The translations under genes were made by a program, and so were the position numbers. This document shows, piece by piece, positions 1 to 7,783 of a DNA stretch of 10,503 nucleotides. How positions within the stretch are numbered: the stretch's first letter is position 1; each line of letters begins with the position of its first letter. The notes beneath the pieces were generated by a model. That model saw only the letters and a program-made list of their open reading frames with translations. It searched no databases and was not told the DNA's origin. This DNA comes from Sphingobacteriaceae bacterium UBA2059 (lineage in GTDB: Bacteria; Bacteroidota; Bacteroidia; Sphingobacteriales; Sphingobacteriaceae). The stretch is from NCBI GenBank assembly GCA_002332615.1, contig DDAL01000012.1, positions 27,643 to 38,145 of the forward strand. The letters are read 5' to 3'.

Positions 1-2322
1 ACTGATATTCCAGGGAACATTGAAATCAACAAAGTAATTCGGATTATTAAGTATATCCCTGACATCCTGTTGTTGCGACGGCGTTAAACCCGGGTCTTCC
101 TGCTTATCCCTCAAGTTATCATTTCGCTCCTTAAGCTTAGCAGAATTAAAATTAAAATTAGTTGATAAGAAGAAACGGGATAATCTTGGAAACTTACCAT
201 CGGCAAACGTATACCTGTCAACCCTGTTTACCATCGAACCATTACGCTCTACCTGATATGGGTCAAATTCGCCCCCAAAGTTTACGCCCATTTTCTGTTT
301 AAAAAAAGAAGTACGGCCACTAAAATTAATCGGTGAAAGTTTAAAAGACTCTGCAGCAAAGTTATATCCGCTGCTAAAGCTAAGACCTTCAATAATAGGA
401 ATCTTCTCATATACGCTGCCCGTATCTGTCTTAGCCCTTACCTTAGCTTCAATATTGTTATCGATTGAAAAACTAAGTGAAGCTGAGCGCCCGGAACCTG
501 GTCCGCCAGAAGGCGAATTTTCAAATACTGAATAGCGCCTGTTAGAATAAAACGGACTTGTTGGGTCGGTTACCAAATCTTGAGGAACCCCCTCGATTTC
601 TTTGTAAAAGCCGAACCTCGAACTGCTAAAATCAGGACGATAGCTAAAGCTCGCCGTAGGAGTCACTACATGTCGCAAGGCAACAACACGACCTTTTTTA
701 AAAGTAGCCATTCCATAAAGCTTTGTAGAAAAGCCTCCGCTCACCCCATAGTCGTAATTTCTTTTAAAGCCAGTAACAGTATCGGTTGCCACCTGGTTGC
801 TTGCACTGGGGTCATAATAGCGACGTATTGTTTGAAACGCCCATCGTTCGTTGTAATTTACGCTGGTATTGAAGTTCAAAACTTTTAAAACGTTAAGATT
901 CAAGCTTACTGGTATTGAATGCTGAATGCCGCTCTGAAGCTTTTTAAGGGTTTCTTTTTTAAATAAAAGACTGTCTTTTGTGTCTATCCTGTTAGTACCC
1001 TGTGAGCTGTAACCAACTGAAATTCGCTGATACCACTTTTGTTCTCCTGCCCTGTCCTTTCGGTCAAAAGGGTTTAAAGTAGACATACTAAGGTTATAAC
1101 TTGGAAAATCGATACCAACCATGCCGGTATTTAAATCCTGCCGGTGACTTAATGTAGTGGTAAAATTAAACAAGCCGTCTATAAATGTGGTGCCATAGTT
1201 GATACTCGAAGACATACTGTTGTTAGTAAGGTTACGGATATTATAATATCCGTTATCATTCGTATTTCTATAGTATTTACTTGTGCCGAAATTCACACTT
1301 GCTCCAAATGTAGTACCGGGATTAGCAGAGTTATCCTGCACATGCGACCATTGTATGCGAAAATCTTTTGCAGCTTTGTTGTCAGGAGTTCCTTTTATAG
1401 CGTTTGGGTCTTTGGTTTCCGCGTAGCTAAGGTTAACCGATCCATTATGCTTATAGTTTTTACGGTAACGCCCAATTGTACTTACGCTGTAAGAACCCTT
1501 GCTATAGAGCGTTCCCGTTATGTCCGCGTCCCAGTAATCGTTAATACCCAGATACCAGCCAATTCCATTCATATAAAAACCGCGCGTGGCATCTTCCCCA
1601 AAAGACGGGAATCGAAAGCCCGAAGCTCGCTTATTTGTTTTAGGGAAAAAGCCAAAAGGCACCCCTAATGGAGTAGGTATGTGTTCTATCACAAGATAGG
1701 CCGGGCCGCTTACCACCTGTTTATCCGTAATGATGCCTTTAGTTATATGAATACCAAAGTGAGTGTGAGGTTCCGGAAGGTTACATGTGCTGTACATGCC
1801 GTCCTTTATAAACCCCTCGTCATACTTATTCTTTTTAAACTGGCTCGCCTGAATATAACCGCCATCCATTGACGTCGCAGTACCATAAGCTTTTCCTTTT
1901 TTTGTCTCAAAGTTAAAAACCACAGAGTCTGTAGTAACAGGTTCATCAGAGCCCTGTTTGAAAATAGGCCGACCCCTGTACACATTCTTTTTGTCATTCA
2001 GGCCGCTGGCAAACAGCAGCTTTTGCTTTTGATCAATGCGTATATACTCGGCATCAAGTTCGAGGTCTTCATAATGAATCCTTCCCTTGCCGTATAAATG
2101 AATGGTACTTTTATCAACGTTAAAGCGTATCGAATCCTGAGCAGAATACTCTATATTAGATGTCAGGCCCGAAGCCGTCTTTGCATTAGCACTGTCAGTC
2201 TTTAATGTATCACTCGTTTGTATCCTGATAGAACCCCTCTTGGCAGTATCCTGCACGTTTTTTGTTTGAGCAAAAAGTTGAGTACCTATACCTATTAATA
2301 CAAGTATGAATATGTTTCTCAC
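1..2322 (-). CDS. lptD: LPS-assembly protein LptD, N-terminal 774 codons (3' end beyond left edge)
   Basis: This is probably the outer-membrane protein that inserts lipopolysaccharide into the outer leaflet as the last step of the Lpt pathway. The frame is open from 2322 to the window edge with no stop. Residues 1-18 form a signal peptide ending in LFA before QT. Residues about 55-200 are β-rich and fit the OstA/LptA-like periplasmic domain. They contain STCNLPEPHTHFG (178-190), followed by a Pro/Gly/Phe-rich segment ending GFFP (224-227), both of which I recall from Bacteroidota LptD. From about residue 235 the protein has alternating aromatic and polar strands typical of a large β-barrel. 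Family members are usually somewhat longer than 774 residues, so the missing C-terminus is probably short. I chose the GTG at 2322 because it gives a clean signal peptide. A TTG at 2346 is the only other in-frame start before an upstream stop, and no ATG is available. The gene is divergent from the amidase gene. Confidence 0.88.
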   Translation of the reverse strand, partial: MRNIFILVLIGIGTQLFAQTKNVQDTAKRGSIRIQTSDTLKTDSANAKTASGLTSNIEYSAQDSIRFNVDKSTIHLYGKGRIHYEDLELDAEYIRIDQKQKLLFASGLNDKKNVYRGRPIFKQGSDEPVTTDSVVFNFETKKGKAYGTATSMDGGYIQASQFKKNKYDEGFIKDGMYSTCNLPEPHTHFGIHITKGIITDKQVVSGPAYLVIEHIPTPLGVPFGFFPKTNKRASGFRFPSFGEDATRGFYMNGIGWYLGINDYWDADITGTLYSKGSYSVSTIGRYRKNYKHNGSVNLSYAETKDPNAIKGTPDNKAAKDFRIQWSHVQDNSANPGTTFGASVNFGTSKYYRNTNDNGYYNIRNLTNNSMSSSINYGTTFIDGLFNFTTTLSHRQDLNTGMVGIDFPSYNLSMSTLNPFDRKDRAGEQKWYQRISVGYSSQGTNRIDTKDSLLFKKETLKKLQSGIQHSIPVSLNLNVLKVLNFNTSVNYNERWAFQTIRRYYDPSASNQVATDTVTGFKRNYDYGVSGGFSTKLYGMATFKKGRVVALRHVVTPTASFSYRPDFSSSRFGFYKEIEGVPQDLVTDPTSPFYSNRRYSVFENSPSGGPGSGRSASLSFSIDNNIEAKVRAKTDTGSVYEKIPIIEGLSFSSGYNFAAESFKLSPINFSGRTSFFKQKMGVNFGGEFDPYQVERNGSMVNRVDRYTFADGKFPRLSRFFLSTNFNFNSAKLKERNDNLRDKQEDPGLTPSQQQDVRDILNNPNYFVDFNVPWNIS

Positions 2323-2362
2323 AAAAAAACTAGCGATAAATTTCAAATTTGCTTTTGTATAT

Positions 2363-2370
2363 TACTTTTG
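2363..2370 (+). promoter_or_regulatory. Candidate Bacteroidota -7 promoter box for the amidase gene
   Basis: TACTTTTG matches the TAnnTTTG -7 element used by the Bacteroidota primary sigma factor. It lies 31 bases before the chosen amidase start at 2402. I see no clear TTG -33 element at the usual distance, so support comes from the -7 box and its position only. It lies in the space between the divergent lptD and amidase genes. Confidence 0.45.
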
Positions 2371-2401
2371 CAAGTATATGCGGTACAAAACTAGTGAAAT
2401 T

Positions 2402-3202
2402 ATGCTATTCAGAAGATTGATTTGTTGTTTGACCTGCCTGATTGTTGCTTTTTTGTTTAGCTCCTTCAAATCCGGTTCCACTCGCCTTCCTTACAAAGTT
2501 AAAACCATTGTGTTAGACGCCGGCCACGGCGGGCGCGACGGAACAACCAGAGGCTTGATTGCCCGCGAAAAAGATATTGCTTTACAGGTTGCCTTGCGAC
2601 TGGGGAAAGCGCTCGAAGAAAACATTCCGGATATCAAGGTTGTATATACCCGCACAGAAGATGTGTTTGTGCCACTGTACGAAAGAATAGGCCTTGCTAA
2701 TAAAATTAAAGCAGATCTGTTTATATCTATTCACTGCAACTCAATGCCGTCCAACATGCGCAATCGTACCGCGGTAAAGGGTGTGGAAACCTTTGTATCC
2801 GGTTCGGGTAGGCTCGACGAACAAAATACTGCTATACTAGAAAACCAGTCTATATTGTATGAAAAGAACTATAAGGAAAACTATGAGGGCTACGACCCTA
2901 AGGATCCCGAAAGCATCATTATATTCTCCTTGCTTAAAAACGCCTATCGTGATCAAAGCATACGTTTAGCTACTTTCATACAAAACGAATATGTAAGTAC
3001 CGGGCGCATAAACAGAGGCGTAAAAGAACAGAGCCTCGCGGTTCTGGCAAAGGCAGGAATGCCCTCTGTGCTTACTGAGATAGGATTTATTAGTAATCCG
3101 GAAGAAGAAGAGTACATGGTTTCTGAAGCCGGGCAGACAGAGATTGTAAACTGCCTTGTAAAAGCTATACAAACCTATAAAAAACAGGTAGAACTCAACT
3201 AG
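2402..3202 (+). CDS. N-acetylmuramoyl-L-alanine amidase (Amidase_3 family)
   Basis: This is a zinc-dependent peptidoglycan hydrolase that cuts the bond between N-acetylmuramic acid and L-alanine in the periplasm, as in daughter-cell separation and wall turnover. In the 266-residue product, residues 1-20 are a hydrophobic signal segment. The catalytic domain starts at about residue 35. The expected zinc ligands are His42 (DAGHGG), Glu56 (IAREKD) and His111 (SIHCNS), and the catalytic glutamate is Glu226 (VLTEIGF). The frame stays open upstream to an ATG at 2306, but that start would overlap the divergent lptD start and put about 30 residues before the signal peptide. A TAnnTTTG box at 2363-2370 also lies inside that extension. 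I therefore prefer ATG 2402; ATG 2378 is a second option. I see no LysM, SPOR or other wall-binding domain. A MlaD-family gene follows 104 bases downstream. Confidence 0.9.
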   Translation: MLFRRLICCLTCLIVAFLFSSFKSGSTRLPYKVKTIVLDAGHGGRDGTTRGLIAREKDIALQVALRLGKALEENIPDIKVVYTRTEDVFVPLYERIGLANKIKADLFISIHCNSMPSNMRNRTAVKGVETFVSGSGRLDEQNTAILENQSILYEKNYKENYEGYDPKDPESIIIFSLLKNAYRDQSIRLATFIQNEYVSTGRINRGVKEQSLAVLAKAGMPSVLTEIGFISNPEEEEYMVSEAGQTEIVNCLVKAIQTYKKQVELN

Positions 3203-3261
3203 TTCTAAAAATTACTATTGTAAAAACATTTGTAGACTGTTATTGCTTTAGATATAGCTAG

Positions 3262-3269
3262 TATATTTG
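3262..3269 (+). promoter_or_regulatory. Candidate Bacteroidota promoter for the MlaD-family gene
   Basis: TATATTTG is a full match to TAnnTTTG. A TTG at 3243-3245, 16 bases upstream, could serve as the -33 element, although the spacing is at the short end. The box sits 37 bases before the ATG at 3307, in the A+T-rich gap after the amidase gene. The MlaD-family gene may therefore have its own transcript in addition to read-through from the amidase gene. Confidence 0.5.
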
Positions 3270-3306
3270 AATCTTATCAGCATATATTTATCTAATAACT
3301 CATTTA

Positions 3307-4251
3307 ATGAAAATTTCTAACGAAACTAAAGTAGGAGTTCTTGCTGCTATTGCTATTGCTGTATTAGTATTAGGCTATAACTTTCTTAAAGGAAATGACG
3401 TATTTTCCAGAGAACAAGAGTTTTATGCTCAATATGAAAATGTAGAAGGCCTGGCAGTATCAAACCCTGTTCTTGTAAACGGATTTCAAATAGGGCGGGT
3501 TTCTCAGCTCAACCTTCAAAGCAACGGAATGATTGTTGCCCAGCTCAAAATAAATCCGGGTTATAATATTCCCACACGCACCATTGCCCGCCTGGAAAGC
3601 ACCAGTCTGCTTGGCAGCAAAGCTATAGTGTTTGATCTGGGTACAAACAAAGAATTAGCCAAGAGCGGCGATACGCTTATGGCCAATGTTCAAAAGGACC
3701 TTTTGCAACAAGTAAAGCCGGTACAGCTTAAAGCCGAAGCGATGATTGGGAGGCTGGATTCTATATTAACCTCTCTTAACTCAACCATCAATCCGCAGTT
3801 CCAGCGAAACTTTAGCAAAAGCATAGAAAGTATCGCTCACATACTTCAAACCCTTGAAACCACTACAACAAAGGTTGATGGAATGGTAGGCAGCGAGCAA
3901 AAGAGACTTACAGCAATATTTGCCAATCTGGAGTCAATATCAGGCAATTTTAGAGCAAACAACCAAAAGATATCAACCATAATGTCCAATCTGGAAACAA
4001 CTTCAGACAAGTTTGCACGCTACGATTTCGAAAATACCATCAAAAATGCAGACAAGGCCGTTGCCGATATTCAAATGGCAATTAATAAAGTAAATGCCGG
4101 GCAGGGCTCCCTGGGTAAGCTTATAACTAACGACAGCTTATACCAAAATCTTAATAATGCATCACAAAATCTTGATCGTTTAATGATTGATCTTAAAGCC
4201 AATCCTAAACGCTATGTTAGCTTTTCAGTATTTGGCGGCAGAAAAGAATAA
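3307..4251 (+). CDS. MlaD family protein (single MCE domain, long helical C-terminus)
   Basis: This is an MCE-domain protein anchored in the inner membrane. In the family such proteins form hexameric rings that carry phospholipids or other hydrophobic molecules between the membranes, usually as part of an ABC importer. Residues 9-26 are one N-terminal transmembrane helix. The MCE domain spans about 37-113, with the typical VEGLAVSNPVLVNGFQIGRV stretch (46-65). Residues about 125-300 are Leu/Ile/Asn/Gln-rich, are predicted to be helical and probably form a coiled coil. The protein ends in a short β-like tail (YVSFSVFGG). At 314 residues it is longer than proteobacterial MlaD because of the helical part. 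No MlaE permease or MlaF ATPase gene is adjacent within the window, so its partners must lie elsewhere. A strong terminator follows 22 bases after the stop codon. Confidence 0.88.
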   Translation: MKISNETKVGVLAAIAIAVLVLGYNFLKGNDVFSREQEFYAQYENVEGLAVSNPVLVNGFQIGRVSQLNLQSNGMIVAQLKINPGYNIPTRTIARLESTSLLGSKAIVFDLGTNKELAKSGDTLMANVQKDLLQQVKPVQLKAEAMIGRLDSILTSLNSTINPQFQRNFSKSIESIAHILQTLETTTTKVDGMVGSEQKRLTAIFANLESISGNFRANNQKISTIMSNLETTSDKFARYDFENTIKNADKAVADIQMAINKVNAGQGSLGKLITNDSLYQNLNNASQNLDRLMIDLKANPKRYVSFSVFGGRKE

Positions 4252-4273
4252 CAAGCGTCTAAAATAATAGCTT

Positions 4274-4318
4274 AAAAGAAGCCCTCCTCATAGTGTACTT
4301 ATAAGGAGGGCTTCTTTT
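4274..4318 (+). terminator. Strong intrinsic terminator after the MlaD-family gene, possibly bidirectional
   Basis: The left arm (4274-4288) and right arm (4304-4318) form a perfect 15-bp stem with a G+C-rich core (GCCCTCC/GGAGGGC) and a 15-base loop. Five T residues (4315-4319) end and follow the right arm. The left arm starts with four A residues, so the minus-strand transcript arriving from rnz would also end in a T run. It lies between two convergent genes, which fits a shared terminator. Confidence 0.88.
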
Positions 4319-4430
4319 TATATTATAAAATCAAATAGATAAAAAGCCAGACGGTTTACTTTGTCTTTATGAACACGGCCAAGCAAGGCAAGGACAAGGT
4401 GAAATGTAAAAAAGCCACGTCTGCTGTTCA

Positions 4431-5342
4431 TTATATCATGAAAGTAGCGCCTTCCAACGCAAGCTTTGAATTGGGAAAAACACTCTGAGCCTCGAGCAAC
4501 AGCGGCTCAAGCTCTCTGTAACGGGCAGAAAAATGGCCCAGCAAAAGCTGTCCTACATTTGCTTTTAGGGCTATTTGCCCGGCCTGCAAAGCAGTTGTAT
4601 GAAAGGTATCTGTGGCTCTGCCCAACAGGTCATGCATAAAAGTAGCTTCATGATACAAAGTATTCACCTCCTTTATTTGTTCTATATAAACCCAGTTGCA
4701 AAGTGTATCCGAACAATAGGCGTAAGATCTTGGAGCCGGCGGAGCTGAAGTAAATTCTTCGAACCTATAAACTCTGCCTTCTGCATCTGTAAAGTCCCTG
4801 CCTTTTTTCATTGTCTGAATTCCCTCAACGGGCACAGCAGTATTAACAATGCGGGTTTGATCGACTTTTCGCAGGGCTTTCTTTTGAATAAATTTAAACC
4901 CCGTACAAGCTATGCGATGCTCAAGTATAATTGTTTCTACCTTTAGGTCTCTGTTTTCAAAAATTACTTCTGGCGTCTTTGCCTGGGTAGCGTAAAAATG
5001 TAATGGATACCTCAGTTCGGTTTGCGAATATTTAAACTGTATGTCAAGTATTTCTTTAAGTTCAGCAGGACCATATACGCTCATGGGCTTCGTGCGCCCG
5101 TTCAGGTGTAAGGAAGAAAGCAAGCCGATTAAACCCAGATAATGATCGCCGTGCAGATGGCTTATAAAAATAGTGTTAATGCGCTGAGACTTGATGTTAT
5201 TTCTTATAAGCTGCTGCTGGGTGCCCTCCCCGCAGTCAATAAGAAAAAGCTGTTCGTTTGCATTCAGTATTTGGGCGCTTGGATTGCGGTTAAAAACGGG
5301 TGTTGCCGAACTGCTTCCTAAAATGGTAACGTCAAATCTCAT
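4431..5342 (-). CDS. rnz: Ribonuclease Z (tRNA 3'-processing endonuclease)
   Basis: RNase Z is a zinc-dependent β-lactamase-fold endonuclease that removes 3' trailers from tRNA precursors in the cytoplasm. The 303-residue product matches the short RNase Z form in length. The metal-binding motif HLHGDH lies at 62-67. Further expected ligands are His142 (LEHRIACTGF), Asp212 (YCSDT) and His270 (LLGHFSARY). The HEATF motif at 231-235 and the His-Thr-Thr at 248-250 are also typical of the family. Residues about 150-200 carry the insertion found in bacterial RNase Z. The gene starts 17 bases after the stop of the STAS gene and is the last gene of the likely purC-STAS-rnz operon. Its 3' end faces the MlaD-family gene across the terminator. 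I see no tRNA gene in the window. Confidence 0.95.
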   Translation of the reverse strand: MRFDVTILGSSSATPVFNRNPSAQILNANEQLFLIDCGEGTQQQLIRNNIKSQRINTIFISHLHGDHYLGLIGLLSSLHLNGRTKPMSVYGPAELKEILDIQFKYSQTELRYPLHFYATQAKTPEVIFENRDLKVETIILEHRIACTGFKFIQKKALRKVDQTRIVNTAVPVEGIQTMKKGRDFTDAEGRVYRFEEFTSAPPAPRSYAYCSDTLCNWVYIEQIKEVNTLYHEATFMHDLLGRATDTFHTTALQAGQIALKANVGQLLLGHFSARYRELEPLLLEAQSVFPNSKLALEGATFMI

Positions 5343-5359
5343 TAATAAAAGTTTCTTCT

Positions 5360-5737
5360 CTAGTTTAGTTCTTCTTTAAGATCTCTTTCAATCTCTTCCA
5401 TAAAAATAATATCAACTGCTTCTTCCTCAGATGGGACAATTGTTAAAGTGTCTTCAAGCTTTGATATTTTCACCAGCTCACGTACCTGTTTGTTTGCATT
5501 GCAAACAACAAAGCTTCCCTTGGCTTGCTCGCATAAACGCTGACCGGTGAGCAGGCATGCCAGTCCCGACGAATCAGCCTCGGTTACAGCAGCCAGGTCA
5601 ACTATAATATTCCGAATGCCTTCGCTGTTAATAAGCATAAGTTCCGACTTCAATTGAGGCACAATGCTATTATCCATAACCGTGTCCAGAAGCTTAACAG
5701 TGGTATACTTTTCGTGTTTGTCTTTTGAAAGTTTCAT
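5360..5737 (-). CDS. STAS-domain protein (anti-sigma factor antagonist-like)
   Basis: This is a 125-residue cytoplasmic protein made almost entirely of one STAS domain, the fold of SpoIIAA/RsbV. Those proteins bind anti-sigma kinases and are switched by serine phosphorylation. Here the equivalent site is in EADSSGLACLL (53-63), with Ser56 or Ser57 as the likely phospho-acceptor. The preceding IIVDLAAV is the expected β-strand. The C-terminus (about 110-125) is rich in Glu and extends slightly beyond the core. There is no anti-sigma kinase, phosphatase or sigma-factor gene in the window, so the partner is unknown. The gene starts 20 bases after purC and ends 17 bases before rnz, so it is probably co-transcribed with both. 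The STAS assignment is firm, but the regulatory role is inferred from the family. Confidence 0.85.
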   Translation of the reverse strand: MKLSKDKHEKYTTVKLLDTVMDNSIVPQLKSELMLINSEGIRNIIVDLAAVTEADSSGLACLLTGQRLCEQAKGSFVVCNANKQVRELVKISKLEDTLTIVPSEEEAVDIIFMEEIERDLKEELN

Positions 5738-5757
5738 GTTGTATAAAGTGTGAGCTA

Positions 5758-6705
5758 TTAGTTAAGTCTTTTTAAACTTTCCTCGATATTATTTAATATT
5801 CTTTCCTGTACGTGCTCATAGCTAACGCGCCTGAAGGGTTCGCCGGTGATGGTTTCATAGAGTTCAATATATCTCTCGGATATACTTTTAATCAGCTCAG
5901 CAGACATAAGAGGCGTTTTTTCACCCTCACGGCCCTGAAAACCATTTTCAATAAGCCACTGCCTTACAAACTCTTTTGAAAGCTGTCGTTGCGGCATATT
6001 GCTATTCAGCAGCTCGTAATAGGTATTGCTATAGAAATATCGCGACGAATCTGGAGTATGGATTTCGTCAATGAGGTAAATACGGCCTTCGGCCTTGCCA
6101 AACTCGTATTTAGTGTCTACCAAAATCAACCCATGCTCAGCGGCAAGGTCACTGCCTCTCATAAAAAGAGCTTTTGTAAAGGATTCAAGTAACTCATAGT
6201 CCTCTGCACTTACGATTCCTCGTTCTATTATTTCCTTCTTGGAAATGTCTTCGTCATGGCCAAAATCAGCTTTTGTGGTGGGAGTGATTATAGGCTGGGG
6301 CAGCTTTTGATTTTCCTTTAAGCCTTCGGGAAGCGTAACACCGCAAATACTTCTTTTTCCTTCCTTATACTCTCTCCAGGCATGGCCGGCGAGGTAGCCG
6401 CGTATAACCATTTCGACTTTAAAAGGCTCGCATACCCGCCCGATGGTCACGTTAGGATCGGGAACGTCTAATATCCAGTTAGCTACAATATCTTGCGTTG
6501 CCATCAGTGCTTTAGAAGCTATCTGATTCAAAACCTGTCCTTTATAGGGAACCGGCTCAGGCAATACCACGTCAAAAGCAGATATCCTGTCGCTTACAAC
6601 CATAACCAGATAAGAATTATTTACAGTATACACATCTCTTACCTTTCCCTTGTAAAAAGACGTTTGCCCCCTAAGGCTTAACTTTGTTTCTTTAAGTGCG
6701 TCCAT
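5758..6705 (-). CDS. purC: Phosphoribosylaminoimidazole-succinocarboxamide synthase (SAICAR synthetase)
   Basis: The enzyme joins CAIR and aspartate with ATP to form SAICAR in de novo purine synthesis. The 315-residue product is of the longer, yeast Ade1-like type rather than the roughly 237-residue E. coli type. Visible family motifs are GKVRDVY (20-26, nucleotide loop), SDRISAFD (38-45), TPTTKADFGHDEDIS (141-155), LVDTKYEFG (195-203) and DEIHTPDSSRY (213-223). The ATG at 6705 is preceded at once by an in-frame TAA, so no longer start is possible. A GGGAGG on the minus strand at 6752-6747 is about 40 bases upstream, too far to serve as the ribosome site. The gene lies 76 bases after phoH, with a candidate promoter box in the gap, and it leads the tight purC-STAS-rnz run. 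Confidence 0.96.
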   Translation of the reverse strand: MDALKETKLSLRGQTSFYKGKVRDVYTVNNSYLVMVVSDRISAFDVVLPEPVPYKGQVLNQIASKALMATQDIVANWILDVPDPNVTIGRVCEPFKVEMVIRGYLAGHAWREYKEGKRSICGVTLPEGLKENQKLPQPIITPTTKADFGHDEDISKKEIIERGIVSAEDYELLESFTKALFMRGSDLAAEHGLILVDTKYEFGKAEGRIYLIDEIHTPDSSRYFYSNTYYELLNSNMPQRQLSKEFVRQWLIENGFQGREGEKTPLMSAELIKSISERYIELYETITGEPFRRVSYEHVQERILNNIEESLKRLN

Positions 6706-6760
6706 GCATTATATAAATTCCGCCCGAAGCTATTGATTAAATAATACCTCCCAGTGGTGC

Positions 6761-6768
6761 CAAATTTA
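6761..6768 (-). promoter_or_regulatory. Candidate -7 promoter box for the purC-STAS-rnz operon
   Basis: Read on the minus strand, TAAATTTG is a full match to TAnnTTTG. It lies in the 76-base gap between phoH and purC, 55 bases before the purC ATG. I found no TTG -33 element at the normal distance upstream, so this is a single-element prediction. If real, purC would be transcribed independently of phoH. Confidence 0.4.
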
Positions 6769-6781
6769 GGTAAATAATGCT

Positions 6782-7738
6782 TTAGCTGGTAATATCGCCG
6801 TAAGCCTTTAATATTCTTCTAACCAGCTTATGCCTTACAACGTCTTCTCCGCTCAGATGAATAATGTCAATGCCTGGTATGCCCTCTAATATTTTAAGTG
6901 CTATTTTTAAACCCGACTCCTGTTTTTTAGGGAGGTCAATCTGTGTCACATCGCCCGTAACAATGAACTTCGCTGAAGGCCCCATTCGGGTAAGAAACAT
7001 CTTTAGCTGCATGTCGGTAGAGTTTTGGGCCTCATCAAGAATAACAAAGCAGTTATCAAGGGTTCTGCCCCGCATAAAAGCCAAAGGAGCAATTTCAATG
7101 GTCCGGTTTTCCAGATACATTTTCAATCTTTCAGCAGGTATCATATCATCAAGCGCATCATAAAGAGGACGCAGGTATGGATCAACCTTTTCCTTGAGGT
7201 CGCCTGGTAAAAAGCCAAGGTTCTCTCCTGCTTCTACCGCTGGCCGTGTTAATATTATACGCTTGATCTCTTTGTTTTTAAGTGCTCTCACTGCAAGCGC
7301 CACAGCAGTATAGGTTTTGCCGGTACCAGCAGGTCCTATAGCAAAAAGTATATCATTTTTATTAATACTTTCTACCATACGACGCTGATTGGCTGTTCGC
7401 GCCTTAACCACTATTCCATTGGGTCCAAATACAATGGCTTCACCGCCGCCTGCAGGCTTATTACCAGTCGCCTCGCTGTTTTGTATCCTTCTGCCCAGCA
7501 AGCTTTCAAGGTCGTTTGTACTTAAAGCGTGGTATTTTTCAACATGCGCAACCAGAGATTCAAGTTTCGCTTTAAACAAAACCAGCTCGGCTTCATCTCC
7601 CAATACTTTTACTTCCGATCCACGCGCTACAATTTTAACTTTTGGAAACTGCTTCTTAATAACTTCAAAGTATTCATTGTTTGCACCCCATAAAATAACG
7701 GGGTTAATAGTATCCAGCTCGATCTTTAATTCGTTCAA
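6782..7738 (-). CDS. phoH: PhoH family ATPase (YbeZ-like)
   Basis: This is a cytoplasmic P-loop ATPase of the PhoH/YbeZ family. Homologues are linked to RNA metabolism and often to the RNase YbeY, but the exact role is not settled. The 318-residue product has the usual family length. Residues 1-70 are the N-terminal domain found in YbeZ proteins. The Walker A motif is GPAGTGKT (135-142) and the Walker B motif is FVILDE (231-236), followed by AQNST. TGDVTQIDLP (261-270) and QESGL (273-277) are further conserved PhoH motifs. The C-terminal VVRHKLVRRILKAY (300-313) is also typical of the family. No ybeY gene lies beside it in this window. It is divergent from the SAM-adenosyltransferase gene across 103 bases, and purC follows on the same strand. 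Confidence 0.94.
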   Translation of the reverse strand: MNELKIELDTINPVILWGANNEYFEVIKKQFPKVKIVARGSEVKVLGDEAELVLFKAKLESLVAHVEKYHALSTNDLESLLGRRIQNSEATGNKPAGGGEAIVFGPNGIVVKARTANQRRMVESINKNDILFAIGPAGTGKTYTAVALAVRALKNKEIKRIILTRPAVEAGENLGFLPGDLKEKVDPYLRPLYDALDDMIPAERLKMYLENRTIEIAPLAFMRGRTLDNCFVILDEAQNSTDMQLKMFLTRMGPSAKFIVTGDVTQIDLPKKQESGLKIALKILEGIPGIDIIHLSGEDVVRHKLVRRILKAYGDITS

Positions 7739-7783
7739 GTTATCGTTTTTAAGTTTGTAATTTTATATGTTCAATTAAAATTC

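Noticed and set aside
580..1997. Several reading frames of 60-110 codons on both strands inside the lptD region.
   Set aside because: They lie in other frames of the intact 774-codon lptD frame, and none shows a recognisable domain.
4341..4426. Distant inverted repeat CAGACG/CGTCTG and a direct repeat AAAAAGCC in the gap before rnz.
   Set aside because: The arms are only six bases and about 65 bases apart, which is expected by chance.
4369..4488. A 39-codon plus-strand reading frame (starts MNTAKQGKDK) after the MlaD terminator.
   Set aside because: Its second half lies antisense to the 3' end of rnz, it has no good promoter or ribosome site, and its composition suggests chance. Conservation in relatives would be needed to keep it.
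6747..6752. GGGAGG on the minus strand upstream of purC, resembling a Shine-Dalgarno site.
   Set aside because: It is about 40 bases from the only possible purC ATG and no other start codon in a useful frame lies near it.
7389..7760. A 123-codon plus-strand reading frame antisense to the 5' part of phoH.
   Set aside because: It is the mirror of a conserved coding region with clear PhoH motifs, and its Ser/Leu/Phe-rich translation shows no recognisable domain.
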